A stretch of 64,000 bases of DNA from Weeksella massiliensis (GTDB lineage Bacteria > Bacteroidota > Bacteroidia > Flavobacteriales > Weeksellaceae). This document shows, one piece after another, positions 45,980-56,086 of the stretch. The translations under genes and the position numbers were made by a program. The notes under the pieces were generated by a model. That model ran no database searches. It saw only the letters and a list, made by a program, of their open reading frames with translations, and was not told where the DNA came from. The DNA lies in assembly GCA_000751595.1 (NCBI GenBank), contig CCMH01000005.1, positions 62,001 through 126,000 on the forward strand, given 5' to 3'. Each line of letters begins with the position of its first letter. Position 1 is the stretch's first letter.

Positions 45980-46510
45980 ATGATAACCAAAGAAGAATAC
46001 CTGCAAGCAAAAGAGTCTTTGCAAGATGGGAAAATTACCCAAGATATTTTTTTGTTGATCGAACAAAAATACGAGCAAGATAAACAGCGTAAAAATCAAT
46101 TAGCATCTGAAGAATGGGTAGAAGATAATGCATTGAACAATAGAATAAAAAATGCTGAAACTGTCGTGTACAAAGCTGTTTTCCCGGGAGACACAAATCA
46201 CCATAATACCATGTTTGGTGGGACAGTTTTGAGTTATATGGATGAAGTAGCTTTCCTTACAGCGACCCGTTTTAGTAGAAAACCAATTGTTACGGTTTCG
46301 AGTGATAAAATTAATTTCGAACATTCTATTCCGAGTGGTACGATTGTGAAAGTTGTTGGTAAAGTTGCCGAAATCGGGAGAACAAGTATGAAGGTTTTGA
46401 TTGAAGTTTTTACCGAAAGTATGTACCGAGAAGGCTCTGAATTGGCTATTACAGGGACTTTTACCTTGGTTGCAATCAATGAAAATAAGCGACCTGTTCC
46501 TATTTTATAA
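45980..46510 (+). CDS. Acyl-CoA thioesterase (hotdog fold, YciA-like)
   Basis: The 176-residue protein has a ~50-residue N-terminal helical extension and a hotdog domain with VFPGDTNHHNTMFGGTVLSYMDEVAFLTATRF (catalytic N and D region). It cleaves acyl-CoA to free acid and CoA. It follows a cobalamin riboswitch at about 100 bp. Confidence 0.92.
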   Translation: MITKEEYLQAKESLQDGKITQDIFLLIEQKYEQDKQRKNQLASEEWVEDNALNNRIKNAETVVYKAVFPGDTNHHNTMFGGTVLSYMDEVAFLTATRFSRKPIVTVSSDKINFEHSIPSGTIVKVVGKVAEIGRTSMKVLIEVFTESMYREGSELAITGTFTLVAINENKRPVPIL

Positions 46511-46530
46511 ATTAAATTGAAAATGAAAAA

Positions 46531-46560
46531 AAATCGTTTCTATACCGAAACGATTTTTTT
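46531..46560. terminator. Bidirectional terminator between thioesterase and hemL
   Basis: Stem AAAATCGTTTC / GAAACGATTTT around a short loop (TATACC), with A and T runs on both sides, lies between convergent genes. Confidence 0.85.
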
Positions 46561-46582
46561 ATTCTTGTGTTTCTTATTTTTT

Positions 46583-47863
46583 TTATAAGGAAAAAGAGCG
46601 TACTGCTTCTAATGTTTTGTCGATTTCTTGTTGCTTGATTGCATCAGAAATAAACCAAGTTTCATAACCAGAAGGCGCTAAATAAACTCCATTTTCTAAC
46701 ATATGATGAAAGAATTTATTGAAGATTGAATGATCGGCTTTTTGTGCTGTATCAAAATCAACCACTTCGTGATCTGCAAAGAAAACAGACATCATAGATC
46801 CTAATTGGTTGATCTGATGAGCAATGCCTTTTTCGGTAAAAATAGATTTTATTTCTCGGGTTAAAGTTTCGGTTGTTTGATCGATACGTTTATACAAATC
46901 CAAATCATTTTTCAGGAGATTGAGAGTTGTAAAACCAGCACGCATCGCAATTGGGTTACCACTCAACGTTCCAGCCTGATAAACAGGTCCATTTGGTGCA
47001 AGGAAATCCATAATTTCTTTACGCGCCGCAAAAGCTCCCACCGGAAAACCTCCACCGATTACTTTTCCGAAAGTTACAATATCCGCATCGATGCCTAATC
47101 TTTTTTGCGCTCCGGCGATATCAAGACGGAATCCTGTCATCACTTCATCAAAAATTAACAAAGTTTTATTTTTTTCGCACAAAGATTTCAGACCTTTTAA
47201 GAATTCAGGGTCAGGTAGAATACAGCCCATGTTTCCTGCAACTGGCTCGATAATAATGGCTGCAATCTGATCTTTATTTTCTTCGAAAATTTGTTCTACC
47301 GATGCCAAATTATTGTATTTCGCTAATAAGGTATCTTTCGCAGTTCCTTGTGTAACTCCAGGCGAATTCGGATTCCCAAAGGTAATTGCACCTGATCCAG
47401 CTTTGATTAGAAACGAATCTGAATGGCCATGATAACATCCTTCGAATTTGATGATTTTATCTCGATTGGTATAACCTCTTGCCAAGCGAATCGCCGACAT
47501 ACAAGCCTCTGTACCAGAGTTCACCATTCTGATTTGATCGATGTTCGGAACCAAACTAATGATTAGTTTGGCGATTTCGGTTTCTAATTCAGTAGGCGTC
47601 CCAAAAGAAAAACCAGACTTCAATTGTTCGGTCGTAGCGGCAAGCACTTCGGGATGTGTATGTCCCAAAATCATTGGTCCCCACGAGTTGATATAGTCGA
47701 TATAGTTTCTGTCATCTTCATCGGTAAGATAAGCCCCGATTGCTTTTTTGATGAAAAGAGGCGTTCCACCTACCGATTTAAAAGCTCTTACAGGAGAATT
47801 TACGCCGCCTGGAATATAGTTTTGCGCTTCTTGAAACAAAGCACTACTTCTTTGATAAATCAT
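46583..47863 (-). CDS. hemL: Glutamate-1-semialdehyde 2,1-aminomutase
   Basis: The start is set at ATG 47863 ([14 protein letters not shown]); a TTG at 47884 would add seven residues not seen in the family. The 426-residue class III aminotransferase has [40 protein letters not shown] and the PLP-binding Lys in [15 protein letters not shown]. It makes 5-aminolevulinate for haem synthesis by the C5 pathway. Confidence 0.96.
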   Translation of the reverse strand: MIYQRSSALFQEAQNYIPGGVNSPVRAFKSVGGTPLFIKKAIGAYLTDEDDRNYIDYINSWGPMILGHTHPEVLAATTEQLKSGFSFGTPTELETEIAKLIISLVPNIDQIRMVNSGTEACMSAIRLARGYTNRDKIIKFEGCYHGHSDSFLIKAGSGAITFGNPNSPGVTQGTAKDTLLAKYNNLASVEQIFEENKDQIAAIIIEPVAGNMGCILPDPEFLKGLKSLCEKNKTLLIFDEVMTGFRLDIAGAQKRLGIDADIVTFGKVIGGGFPVGAFAARKEIMDFLAPNGPVYQAGTLSGNPIAMRAGFTTLNLLKNDLDLYKRIDQTTETLTREIKSIFTEKGIAHQINQLGSMMSVFFADHEVVDFDTAQKADHSIFNKFFHHMLENGVYLAPSGYETWFISDAIKQQEIDKTLEAVRSFSL

Positions 47864-47902
47864 ATTTATGTATTTTGAAGACAAATTTCGTGAATTTAAG
47901 GC

Positions 47903-47931
47903 ACAAAAAAAACCTTCCGAAAAGGAAGGTT
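47903..47931 (-). terminator. Terminator of the glucosaminidase operon
   Basis: Read on the minus strand, stem AACCTTCC / GGAAGGTT followed by a run of eight T. It stands directly after the stop of the gene at 47938. Confidence 0.85.
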
Positions 47932-47937
47932 GATCGA

Positions 47938-49095
47938 TTATGCTTTAATTCTTTTTTTCAGATTTAGAAACTGTCCAACTTTTGGTTGTGTTCCAGGTTC
48001 CATGCGATTCATTTTGTAGAGATTATTCACTTTTATCCCAAATTTTTGAGAAATCGAATACATATCTTCACCTTCTCGCACTCGGTAAGCTTCTTGGGTA
48101 CCTTTTGCTTTTTTCATACCAAAGAAAATAATCTGTCCTTCTTGTAGAGTAGATCCTAAAGTAATTTCGTTGTATTGAGCTAATTTAGAGGGAGCGGTAT
48201 TGTACATTTTTGCCAAAGAACCGAGTGTTTCTCCATTTTTTACCACAACATATTGTATATTGTTCGGATGATTTTTCATGCGTAACGAAGGCAATTCGGG
48301 CTGACTATTGAAAATAATACTGCGTTCTCTTTGATTCAATTCTTCTTTTGATTCTTGAATTGGAGTAGAAGCATAGTTCTTTTTTTCTTTAATTGAATGA
48401 ACATTCGAAGCTAAAATAACTTGAGTCGTTTCGTCTTTTTCGATTTGATGCGTTTTTTCTTCTCTTTTTTCTTTTTGGATAATTTTTGTTTCCGTGCTTT
48501 TACTGGGAAAGGTTTTGCTACTTACCCAATACCCTCCTTCGGGAGCATCAAATTGGCCATATAAACTTACCAATTGTGTGTATACTTCTTCTTCTTTTAT
48601 CCGATCAAATTGATGTAAATTATATTGTTCTATTTTAGAAATAAGCATGTTAGGATATTTTGGGTTAGTTGCATATCCTGCCTTTTTCAGACCATTCGCC
48701 CAACCTTTGTAATCGGTAACCGATAAGGTAAAAAGATTTTTATAATAAGGTCGTTCTGCCAAAAATTTCGAGTGATCGCGGTAACTATCTTCTACCGTTG
48801 CATACACCCGGAAACATTCTCCTTTGGCATCATCATCATGATAAATTTTATCTCCTGTCCATTCGGTCTTGCATTTTATCCCGAAATGATTGTAGGCTTG
48901 TTCTGCTAATCTGCTTTGTCCGCCACCGGTTTCTATCAAACCTTGCGAAAGGGTAATACTCGCAGGAATATTATACAACGCTTGTTCTTTTACCGCTAAG
49001 AGCGCATGTTTACGAATATAGTCTATGTCGCGAGCATTTTGTGCGTAGGTCGTAGAGGCGGTCAGTAAACCAAAATAGATTATAAGTTTTTTCAT
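47938..49095 (-). CDS. Secreted N-acetylglucosaminidase with two LysM domains
   Basis: The 385-residue protein has a signal peptide ([20 protein letters not shown]), a mannosyl-glycoprotein endo-beta-N-acetylglucosaminidase domain (about 25-165; [30 protein letters not shown] with the catalytic Glu), a low-complexity linker, and two LysM repeats (about 280-325 and 338-382). It cuts peptidoglycan glycan strands. It overlaps the PLP-enzyme gene by 4 bp. Confidence 0.93.
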   Translation of the reverse strand: MKKLIIYFGLLTASTTYAQNARDIDYIRKHALLAVKEQALYNIPASITLSQGLIETGGGQSRLAEQAYNHFGIKCKTEWTGDKIYHDDDAKGECFRVYATVEDSYRDHSKFLAERPYYKNLFTLSVTDYKGWANGLKKAGYATNPKYPNMLISKIEQYNLHQFDRIKEEEVYTQLVSLYGQFDAPEGGYWVSSKTFPSKSTETKIIQKEKREEKTHQIEKDETTQVILASNVHSIKEKKNYASTPIQESKEELNQRERSIIFNSQPELPSLRMKNHPNNIQYVVVKNGETLGSLAKMYNTAPSKLAQYNEITLGSTLQEGQIIFFGMKKAKGTQEAYRVREGEDMYSISQKFGIKVNNLYKMNRMEPGTQPKVGQFLNLKKRIKA

Positions 49096-50006
49096 GCATT
49101 TATTTTTGATTCAACAAAATCCAAACCCATTCCTTTGTTCCCTTGCAAACCTCCTGTATGGATTGCAAGAATAGTGGTGTTGGGTAGGAAATAATCATTT
49201 TCGATCATCGAAATTAATCCAAATAACATTTTTCCTGTATACACCAAATCTAAAGGAATTTTGGTTTGATGATAAAATGTTTTTACAAAATTAATTAATT
49301 CTTCCGAAACTTTTGCGTATCCATTAAAATGAAAGTCGTTAATTAACTCATAATTAGTAAATAACGTAAATTTTTTGATTTCATTGTGTAAAAAGTCAGA
49401 ATTTTTTAGTGCAGGAAAACCCAAAGCTATCTGATTGTTTTGTAGACTTTTGATGATTCCACTAATCGTTCCGGCCGTTCCGACAGGGCAACAGATATAC
49501 TGAAAATCTTGCATGCGTTCGTCGATTATTTCTTCGCAGCCTTTGACAGCGAGCGAATTTGTACCACCTTCTGGAATGATGAATGCTTCACCAAATTCTT
49601 GTTGCAATGCTTCTAAAAAGGATTGGGCTGTTTTATTTCGGTAGGAAGTACGGTCGATAAATTTTAACGTCATGCCATTTTCTTGTGCCAATTGCAAAGT
49701 AGGATTGAGGTCTTTTTTCGTTGCCAATTCATCACCTCGAATAATTCCGATAGTTTCAAAACCAAATTCAGCTCCAGCTGCGGCTGTTGCGGCTATATGG
49801 TTGGAAAAAGCTCCACCAAAAGTTATGATTCTTTTATAATTTAAACGATTAGCTTCTAGTAGATTGTATTTTAGTTTTCGGTATTTATTTCCCGAAATAG
49901 TCGGATGCAACGTATCTTCTCGTAAGATGGACAAACGTATGTTTTTTTCTGTTAAAATCGGAAGATTGATAGTTTCAATTTCGGCTTTTTGTTCGGGCCA
50001 ATGCAT
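49092..50006 (-). CDS. PLP enzyme, ACC deaminase/D-cysteine desulfhydrase family
   Basis: The 304-residue protein has the PLP-binding Lys in HPTISGNKYRKLKYNLLEA, the FGGAFSNHIAATAAAGAEFG motif and the phosphate-binding PVGTAGTISGII. The family includes 1-aminocyclopropane-1-carboxylate deaminase and D-cysteine desulfhydrase; substrate cannot be decided. It lies between the glucosaminidase and a small membrane protein. Confidence 0.9.
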   Translation of the reverse strand: MHWPEQKAEIETINLPILTEKNIRLSILREDTLHPTISGNKYRKLKYNLLEANRLNYKRIITFGGAFSNHIAATAAAGAEFGFETIGIIRGDELATKKDLNPTLQLAQENGMTLKFIDRTSYRNKTAQSFLEALQQEFGEAFIIPEGGTNSLAVKGCEEIIDERMQDFQYICCPVGTAGTISGIIKSLQNNQIALGFPALKNSDFLHNEIKKFTLFTNYELINDFHFNGYAKVSEELINFVKTFYHQTKIPLDLVYTGKMLFGLISMIENDYFLPNTTILAIHTGGLQGNKGMGLDFVESKINA

Positions 50007-50332
50007 TATAAATATTTTATAAAAGAATAAAATTTTCTTGTTTTCAGATAATCCAAATTATCATCATTTTCGTAAGCTTCTCTTTCGAAACAAATATTTC
50101 TATAAGCTTCAGAAGCATTTCGAGTGATGCATAATCGAATCAAAAATTCTATCAAATACCAAATAAAAAAAATAAACCAAAGCAATTCCACCTGTTGCAC
50201 GAGATGAATTGTTTCGTGGTTCATTGTTCGTAAATTGTTTTTAGTTTTCGCTTCGCGGACAATGATAAATGGGAAAATTGTCATCGCAACGACATTTTTG
50301 CTAAGCAAATATTTTGATACGATTGTCCACAT
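50006..50332 (-). CDS. Small membrane protein with an HExxH motif
   Basis: The 108-residue protein has one or two hydrophobic segments (about 50-70) and NHETIHLVQQ, which fits the HExxH zinc site. It could be a minimal metallopeptidase-like protein, but nothing else supports activity. Stop overlaps the next gene's start by one base. Confidence 0.65.
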   Translation of the reverse strand: MWTIVSKYLLSKNVVAMTIFPFIIVREAKTKNNLRTMNHETIHLVQQVELLWFIFFIWYLIEFLIRLCITRNASEAYRNICFEREAYENDDNLDYLKTRKFYSFIKYL

Positions 50333-50369
50333 AATTGTCCTGTTTGTTGAGCAATTTTATTGGGAGGAT

Positions 50370-50918
50370 TTATTTTTTATCCACCGTCGTTTGATCGAAT
50401 AACTCTTGATTTTTCGGTAAGTTTACCAAACTATCTTTATGATCGGACCAAAGAGTTTTGATTTGTTCACTTGCTTGCGTCAAAGGATCTAACAAAAGAC
50501 TATTTTCTTTGAGCTCTGGAAAAAATAAACTCCCAATCGGACTGATAATATGCAAAACCGAAGAGCTAATCATAAGAAAAATTGCAATTCCTAAAGCTGC
50601 ACCAGCAAGTCGATTAACAAAACCTAAGCCAATGGTTTGAATAGATTTTTGTACCAATGTTGACAATACTTTTATGGTAATAAAAATTAGCGCAAAAGTA
50701 AGCAAGATAGCGATTAAGGAAATGAAACTTTCGGAAATCCATTCTACCGAATGTAAGAAAACTTCCATCCAATGATAGGCTTTTAAGCTGATAAAAAGCG
50801 CGATAAGAAATCCGAAAAATCCTACCAATTGCGCAATAAAACCTCGAGAATAACCTCTAACAGCTCCGATAATTAAAAAGAATCCCAAAAAGAGATCTAA
50901 GGTATTGAGTTGATTCAA
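50370..50918 (-). CDS. CvpA family membrane protein
   Basis: The 182-residue protein has four membrane segments and the CvpA opening LDLFLGFFLIIGAVRGYSRGFIAQLVGFFGF. CvpA was named for colicin V production; its role in other bacteria is unclear. It follows the cysteine desulfurase by 9 bp. Confidence 0.9.
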   Translation of the reverse strand: MNQLNTLDLFLGFFLIIGAVRGYSRGFIAQLVGFFGFLIALFISLKAYHWMEVFLHSVEWISESFISLIAILLTFALIFITIKVLSTLVQKSIQTIGLGFVNRLAGAALGIAIFLMISSSVLHIISPIGSLFFPELKENSLLLDPLTQASEQIKTLWSDHKDSLVNLPKNQELFDQTTVDKK

Positions 50919-50927
50919 CTGAAAAAT

Positions 50928-52088
50928 TTAAGCTTCTACATTGAGATGTTTTTCGGCAATAGATTTTATTTTTTGCACCAAAACATCGATATCTTCTTTG
51001 GTATTGAAATGGCTAAATGATACTCGAAGCGGAGTGAAATTTTGTAAATCATCTTGACTATAAATTGCCGACATTACGTTAGAAACCGTTGCAGCACCAG
51101 AACTACACGCACTTCCTTGAGAAACGGCAATGCCAGCCAACTCAAGTTCGAAACCTATCAACGCATCTTGAAAAGGTAATTTCAGACTCAAAACGGTATA
51201 AAGACTTTTCTCCAAATCATCACTCAAACCATTGAATTCGATTTCAGGAATTTCTTTTCTCAATTCATCTATTGCATAAGCTTTTAGACCTTTGATCGTT
51301 TTCTGATAATGATCCATGTTTTCAACACACAATTCCAACGCTTTTGCCAAACCTACAATTCCATAAACATTTTCGGTCCCCGAACGCATATTTCTTTCTT
51401 GTCCGCCTCCGGTAATAAGAGGTTTGATGTGCGTAGATTTTTTGGCATACAAAAATCCACTTCCTTTAGGACCATGAATTTTATGCGCCGAACATGAAGC
51501 AAAATCAATTCCTAATGCTTCAAAATCCAAAGGATAATGACCAACAGTCTGAACTGTATCGGTATGAAAAAGAGCATTGTTTTCTTGGCATAATTTACTG
51601 ATAAATTCAATGTTCAGAAGATTTCCAATTTCATTGTTTGCATGCATCAACGAAACCAAAGTTTTTTTGGATTGATCTTTAATTAATTCAGAAAACTGAT
51701 CATAATCAATACAACCATCTTCATCTAAATTAAGACGAATAACTTCAACCTTTTTTGTAGATTCTAATTCTTTTATGGTTTCTTGGACGCATTTATGCTC
51801 AAGAGAAGTAGTGATAATTCTTTCGACTCCCAAATCTTTCACACAAGAACGAATCACTGTATTATTGGATTCTGTACCCGATGAAGTAAAGTATATTTCG
51901 GCTGGACTCACATTGACAAAAGAAGCAATTTTCTTTCGGGCCAATTCGAGTAATGCTTTTGCTTCTCTCCCAAAAATATGGGTAGAAGAAGGATTTCCGT
52001 AAACATTTTTCATGGCGTGAACCATTTCGTCTATTACCGCAGGATCCAATTGAGTAGTAGCCGCATTGTCCAAATATACTTTTTGCAT
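50928..52088 (-). CDS. Cysteine desulfurase, NifS/IscS type
   Basis: The 386-residue PLP enzyme has YLDNAATTQLDP at the start, the PLP-Lys in SCSAHKIHGPKGSGFLY and the catalytic Cys in SQGSACSSGAATVS. It takes sulfur from cysteine for Fe-S clusters or tRNA thiolation. No isc partners in the window. Confidence 0.94.
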   Translation of the reverse strand: MQKVYLDNAATTQLDPAVIDEMVHAMKNVYGNPSSTHIFGREAKALLELARKKIASFVNVSPAEIYFTSSGTESNNTVIRSCVKDLGVERIITTSLEHKCVQETIKELESTKKVEVIRLNLDEDGCIDYDQFSELIKDQSKKTLVSLMHANNEIGNLLNIEFISKLCQENNALFHTDTVQTVGHYPLDFEALGIDFASCSAHKIHGPKGSGFLYAKKSTHIKPLITGGGQERNMRSGTENVYGIVGLAKALELCVENMDHYQKTIKGLKAYAIDELRKEIPEIEFNGLSDDLEKSLYTVLSLKLPFQDALIGFELELAGIAVSQGSACSSGAATVSNVMSAIYSQDDLQNFTPLRVSFSHFNTKEDIDVLVQKIKSIAEKHLNVEA

Positions 52089-52145
52089 TGTTTTACTTTT
52101 TTGTGTTCTACAAATTTAAAAAAATATAAGGATAATTAATCGATT

Positions 52146-52973
52146 TTAACGATTTTCATCAAATCGTACCAAATCTGAACTCATGAAACGCCATTCGGGA
52201 GTAAGAAGTGTTCCTTTTTTTATCTCGAACCAAGGGGAAAGTTCTGGATTTTCTGTATTATTAAGAATATGAATTTCTTGAGAGGGATAAAAGCTTTGCG
52301 CCAACAAGACAATTCGTGCACCTTTCATGTTTTCTGCCATATCGAGCACCATGACAGCATGACTTTTTGCTCCACTATTCTGGAAAAAGACATCTCCAAT
52401 TTGTATATCTTTTAGCCCGATAGGCGAGGTGTAGTTCGACAGGGAAGAAGGTTTTAGATGATCATACGCATAATCTAGGTAGGATAAAAAAACAGAATAT
52501 TCTTTGGAGTTACTATAAGAATTGAAGTTTTTTATATCTTTTTCTTCACGATCAAAACGTATTCTATTGAATTTTTTCGATTGAAAGAAATATTCATTTC
52601 TCAAACGAAAAACTGCATTGCTATAAACTTGTTTATTTTTATTTGTGATAGGAAGATTGAGAACGGCCGCATAAAGATTTGAATTTTCTTTGATGCTTCC
52701 ATCGAAATTTTTCACTTTCGTGCCATGTGGTTTGAAGGTTAAATTTCTTAGGAAGTTAGAAAAGTCGTGTTCATCCATCACACGGACAAAACCATCTGGC
52801 GTTTCTATTCGGTTAGAAAGAACACTTGCATTGTTATTAATGTGAACAAAATCTGCTGTGTTATTTTTATTCGTTGAAGAACTTAATAAATTCTCAAACG
52901 AAACCTCATTCAAAGCAGAACATCCAATATTCAATAGGGAAACAGCGACAATATAAAAAAAAATCTTCTTCAT
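52146..52973 (-). CDS. DUF4846 lipoprotein
   Basis: The 275-residue protein has a lipoprotein signal (lipobox LLNIGC) and the DUF4846 pattern RNLTFKPHGTKVKNFDG, IQIGDVFFQNSGAKSHAVMVLDMAEN and LLAQSFYPSQEIHILNN. Function unknown; it probably sits in the periplasm or outer membrane. Confidence 0.88.
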   Translation of the reverse strand: MKKIFFYIVAVSLLNIGCSALNEVSFENLLSSSTNKNNTADFVHINNNASVLSNRIETPDGFVRVMDEHDFSNFLRNLTFKPHGTKVKNFDGSIKENSNLYAAVLNLPITNKNKQVYSNAVFRLRNEYFFQSKKFNRIRFDREEKDIKNFNSYSNSKEYSVFLSYLDYAYDHLKPSSLSNYTSPIGLKDIQIGDVFFQNSGAKSHAVMVLDMAENMKGARIVLLAQSFYPSQEIHILNNTENPELSPWFEIKKGTLLTPEWRFMSSDLVRFDENR

Positions 52974-53021
52974 TTTTTCAAGTAAATAGAGTCATCAAAT
53001 TGTATACCAATTTCGGTTGAA

Positions 53022-55010
53022 TTAATCTTTTAATGCATTAATTTGATCTCGTAAAGATGCAGCTTGGATAAAATCTAAATTTTTTGCTGCCTTTTCCATC
53101 GCAGTAGTCAATTCGTCTATCCTTTGTTGTTTTTCTTCGGCAGTATACGGTTCGCTACTTTCGGCAGCCACAGCGGTTAAATGTTTTTGTTCGTACGGAT
53201 TAACCTCAAAACTCTCTGCCTGTTGATTAAGCGATACGATTTTTTTGTGCAATGGTTGTGGCGTTTTACCATGTTCTACATTGTATTTATGCTGAATTTC
53301 TCTTCTTCTATTTGTTTCGTCAATAGTTTGTTGCATACTATCCGTTATTTTGTCCGCATACATAATGGCTAAACCATTAATATTTCTAGCAGCACGACCA
53401 ACAGTTTGGGTGAGGGAACGATTACTACGTAAAAAACCTTCTTTATCTGCGTCTAAAATTGCAACCAATGAAACTTCTGGTAAATCGAGTCCTTCTCGCA
53501 AAAGATTTACACCCACCAAAACATCAAAAAGACCAGCGCGAAGATCGGCCATAATTTTTACCCGTTCTAAGGTATCCACGTCGGAGTGAATATAATTTGT
53601 ACGAATTCCGTATTTTATCAAGAATTTCGTTAATTCTTCCGCCATTCTTTTGGTTAAGGTAGTAACCAAAACTCGTTCATCGAGTTCTACTCTTTTTTGG
53701 ATTTCTTCCATTAAATCATCCATTTGATTTTGAGTAGGACGAACTTCTATTATCGGATCTAATAAACCTGTCGGACGAATAACTTGTTCAACAACAACTC
53801 CTTCCGATTTTTCTAATTCATATTTCGCAGGTGTCGCAGAAACATAAATAACTTGGTTTTGCAACGATTCGAATTCCTCAAACTTTAATGGTCTATTGTC
53901 CATTGCTGCAGGTAAGCGAAAACCATATTCTACCAAATTTTCTTTTCTAGATCGGTCACCACCATACATCGCATGCACTTGAGAAACGGTTACGTGAGAT
54001 TCATCAATCACCATAAGATAATCTTCAGGAAAATAATCGAGCAAACAGAAGGGCCGAGTACCCGGTTCTCGTCCGTCTAGATAGCGAGAATAATTTTCGA
54101 TCCCAGAACAATAGCCTAATTCTTTGATCATTTCCAAATCAAATTCGGTTCTTTCTTTTAGGCGTTTAGCTTCTAACGATTTTCCAATTTCACTAAAATA
54201 TTCAACTTGTTTTCCTAAATCTATTTGAATATTTTGAATCGCACCATTAAGTGTTTCCTTCGAAGTAACAAATAAATTGGCTGGATAAATATTTATTTTT
54301 TCTAGGTTGGATAATGTTTTTCCTGTTTCAATATCAAAAATTGAAATTTCTTCTACTTCATCTCCAAAAAAACTAAGGCGAATTCCATCATCCGCATAAG
54401 CCGGATAAACATCAATAGTATCACCTTTTATACGAAAATTTCCGCGAAGAAATGCGCCTTCGGTACGTGCGTACAATGATTGAACCAATTTATGCAACAA
54501 ATGAGTTCGCGAAATAATTTGACCTTGCTCTAAAGAAATAACGTTTTTATGAAATTCGGTAGGATTACCGATACCGTACAAACAAGAAACTGAAGCAACC
54601 ACCAAAATATCGCGACGACCCGACAACAAAGAAGAAGTTGTGCTAAGACGTAATTTCTCTATTTCTTCATTGATTGATAAATCTTTTTCGATGTACGTTC
54701 CCGAAGTAGGTAAATATGCTTCCGGTTGATAATAATCGTAGTAAGATACAAAATATTCTACTGCATTATTCGGAAAAAATTCTTTGAATTCCATATACAG
54801 CTGTGCAGCCAACGTTTTGTTGTGCGCAAGAACCAAGGTCGGTCGCTGAATTTCTTTGACCACATTGGCGACGGTAAAAGTTTTTCCGGAACCGGTTACT
54901 CCTAAAAGTGTTTGGTATTTATCCCCATTGAGAATTCCTTGGGCTAAACTTTTTATTGCTTGTGGCTGATCTCCTGTTGGTTCAAAAGCCGATTTTATTT
55001 CGAATTGCAT
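53022..55010 (-). CDS. uvrB: Excinuclease ABC subunit B
   Basis: The 662-residue protein is full-length: Walker A GVTGSGKTFTVANV, the beta-hairpin SYYDYYQPEAYLP, DESHVTVSQ, motif VI QTVGRAARN, and the C-terminal UVR domain (about 620-662). It verifies DNA damage in nucleotide excision repair with UvrA and UvrC. Confidence 0.98.
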   Translation of the reverse strand: MQFEIKSAFEPTGDQPQAIKSLAQGILNGDKYQTLLGVTGSGKTFTVANVVKEIQRPTLVLAHNKTLAAQLYMEFKEFFPNNAVEYFVSYYDYYQPEAYLPTSGTYIEKDLSINEEIEKLRLSTTSSLLSGRRDILVVASVSCLYGIGNPTEFHKNVISLEQGQIISRTHLLHKLVQSLYARTEGAFLRGNFRIKGDTIDVYPAYADDGIRLSFFGDEVEEISIFDIETGKTLSNLEKINIYPANLFVTSKETLNGAIQNIQIDLGKQVEYFSEIGKSLEAKRLKERTEFDLEMIKELGYCSGIENYSRYLDGREPGTRPFCLLDYFPEDYLMVIDESHVTVSQVHAMYGGDRSRKENLVEYGFRLPAAMDNRPLKFEEFESLQNQVIYVSATPAKYELEKSEGVVVEQVIRPTGLLDPIIEVRPTQNQMDDLMEEIQKRVELDERVLVTTLTKRMAEELTKFLIKYGIRTNYIHSDVDTLERVKIMADLRAGLFDVLVGVNLLREGLDLPEVSLVAILDADKEGFLRSNRSLTQTVGRAARNINGLAIMYADKITDSMQQTIDETNRRREIQHKYNVEHGKTPQPLHKKIVSLNQQAESFEVNPYEQKHLTAVAAESSEPYTAEEKQQRIDELTTAMEKAAKNLDFIQAASLRDQINALKD

Positions 55011-55034
55011 TCTACAAAATTACAAAGAAATATA

Positions 55035-55172
55035 AAAAATAAAAAGGCGACTTATGAGTCACCTTTTCATCAAAACCACAAAAAAATGAGAAAACTGTTT
55101 ACTTTTATTTAAACAAACTTCCTACAAATAATTAGGCAAACAAGTTGTCTGCGCTAATCGGTTGCAAATATA
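55035..55172 (-). ncRNA. Possible small RNA or uvrB leader with terminator
   Basis: On the minus strand a -7 box TATATTTG (55165-55172) is followed by about 120 bases containing a hairpin (GCAGAC-AACTT-GTTTGC) and ending in a terminator: AAAAGGTGACT / AGTCGCCTTTTT plus T run (about 55035-55065). uvrB starts 25-30 bases further on. So this may be a separate small RNA or an attenuated leader. No clear -33 element. The rest of the 55173-55306 gap shows no gene. Confidence 0.45.
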
Positions 55173-55306
55173 AAAACACTTTTTGTCGGATTGTAATAAA
55201 TTTAATAGTATTTATCTTTGTCGTTGATAGATGCTATCTATGTGTTTATGTAAGTGGCAGATAGTTAGTGTTTTAGTTTGATTAAATAGGGTAAGTAGTG
55301 TATGAG

Positions 55307-56080
55307 TTACACCGATGAATTTTTCGCTTCGTTCCAAAGTTGATCAAGTGTCGAAAGATCAATTTCGCCCAAGCCTAAGTTTTTTTGTCGAGCCAATTCT
55401 TCTAATTTCTGAAATCGAAGTATGAATTTTTGATTGGTTTTACTCAAGGCATCATCAGGATTGATCCCAACAAAACGCGCATAGTTGATCATCGAAAATA
55501 AAACATCACCGAATTCTTCTTCTTTCAATTGTGGATTTTGTTCGGTTTCGTATTCATTAATTTCTTCTTTTACTTTATCCCAAACTTGTTTGGCATTTTC
55601 AAAATCAAAACCAATTCCTTTTACTTTATCTTGGATTCGATAAGCTTTTATCATCGCTGGCAAAGAAGTAGGAACGCCTGAAAGAACAGAAGTATTACCT
55701 TCTTTCAGTTTTATTTTTTCCCAATTTTCGAGAACTTCTTCTTGCGTTTCGGCTTTTGTATTTCCGTAAATATGTGGATGTCGGAAAATTAATTTTTCGG
55801 TAAGTTGTTGTAGGACGTCTGCAATGTCAAAATCATTGGTTTCAGACGCAATTTTAGAATAAAAAACCAGGTGAAGCATTACATCACCTAGTTCTTTTTT
55901 TATTTCTTGTAAGTCGTGAGAAAGAATCGCATCAGATAATTCGTACACCTCTTCTATCGTTAAGGTGCGCAAACTTTCCATAGTTTGTTTGCGATCCCAA
56001 GGACATTTTTCGCGCAATTCATCCATTACATCTAAAAGATGATTAAAAGCTTCTAGTTGCTTTTTGCGCAGTGTTTTCAT
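55307..56080 (-). CDS. mazG: Nucleoside triphosphate pyrophosphohydrolase MazG
   Basis: The 257-residue protein has two MazG domains, with the EEVYELSDAI ... KKELGDVMLHLVFYSKIA metal-binding pattern in the first and EEFGDVLFSMINYARF in the second. It hydrolyses (d)NTPs and lowers ppGpp-related stress. It follows the DUF5606 gene by 6 bp. Confidence 0.95.
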   Translation of the reverse strand: MKTLRKKQLEAFNHLLDVMDELREKCPWDRKQTMESLRTLTIEEVYELSDAILSHDLQEIKKELGDVMLHLVFYSKIASETNDFDIADVLQQLTEKLIFRHPHIYGNTKAETQEEVLENWEKIKLKEGNTSVLSGVPTSLPAMIKAYRIQDKVKGIGFDFENAKQVWDKVKEEINEYETEQNPQLKEEEFGDVLFSMINYARFVGINPDDALSKTNQKFILRFQKLEELARQKNLGLGEIDLSTLDQLWNEAKNSSV

Positions 56081-56086
56081 TGTTCC

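Noticed and set aside
55088-55114. Short frame MRKLFTFI on the plus strand
   Set aside because: No ribosome-binding signal or conservation can be shown, and the promoter and terminator there point to the minus strand.
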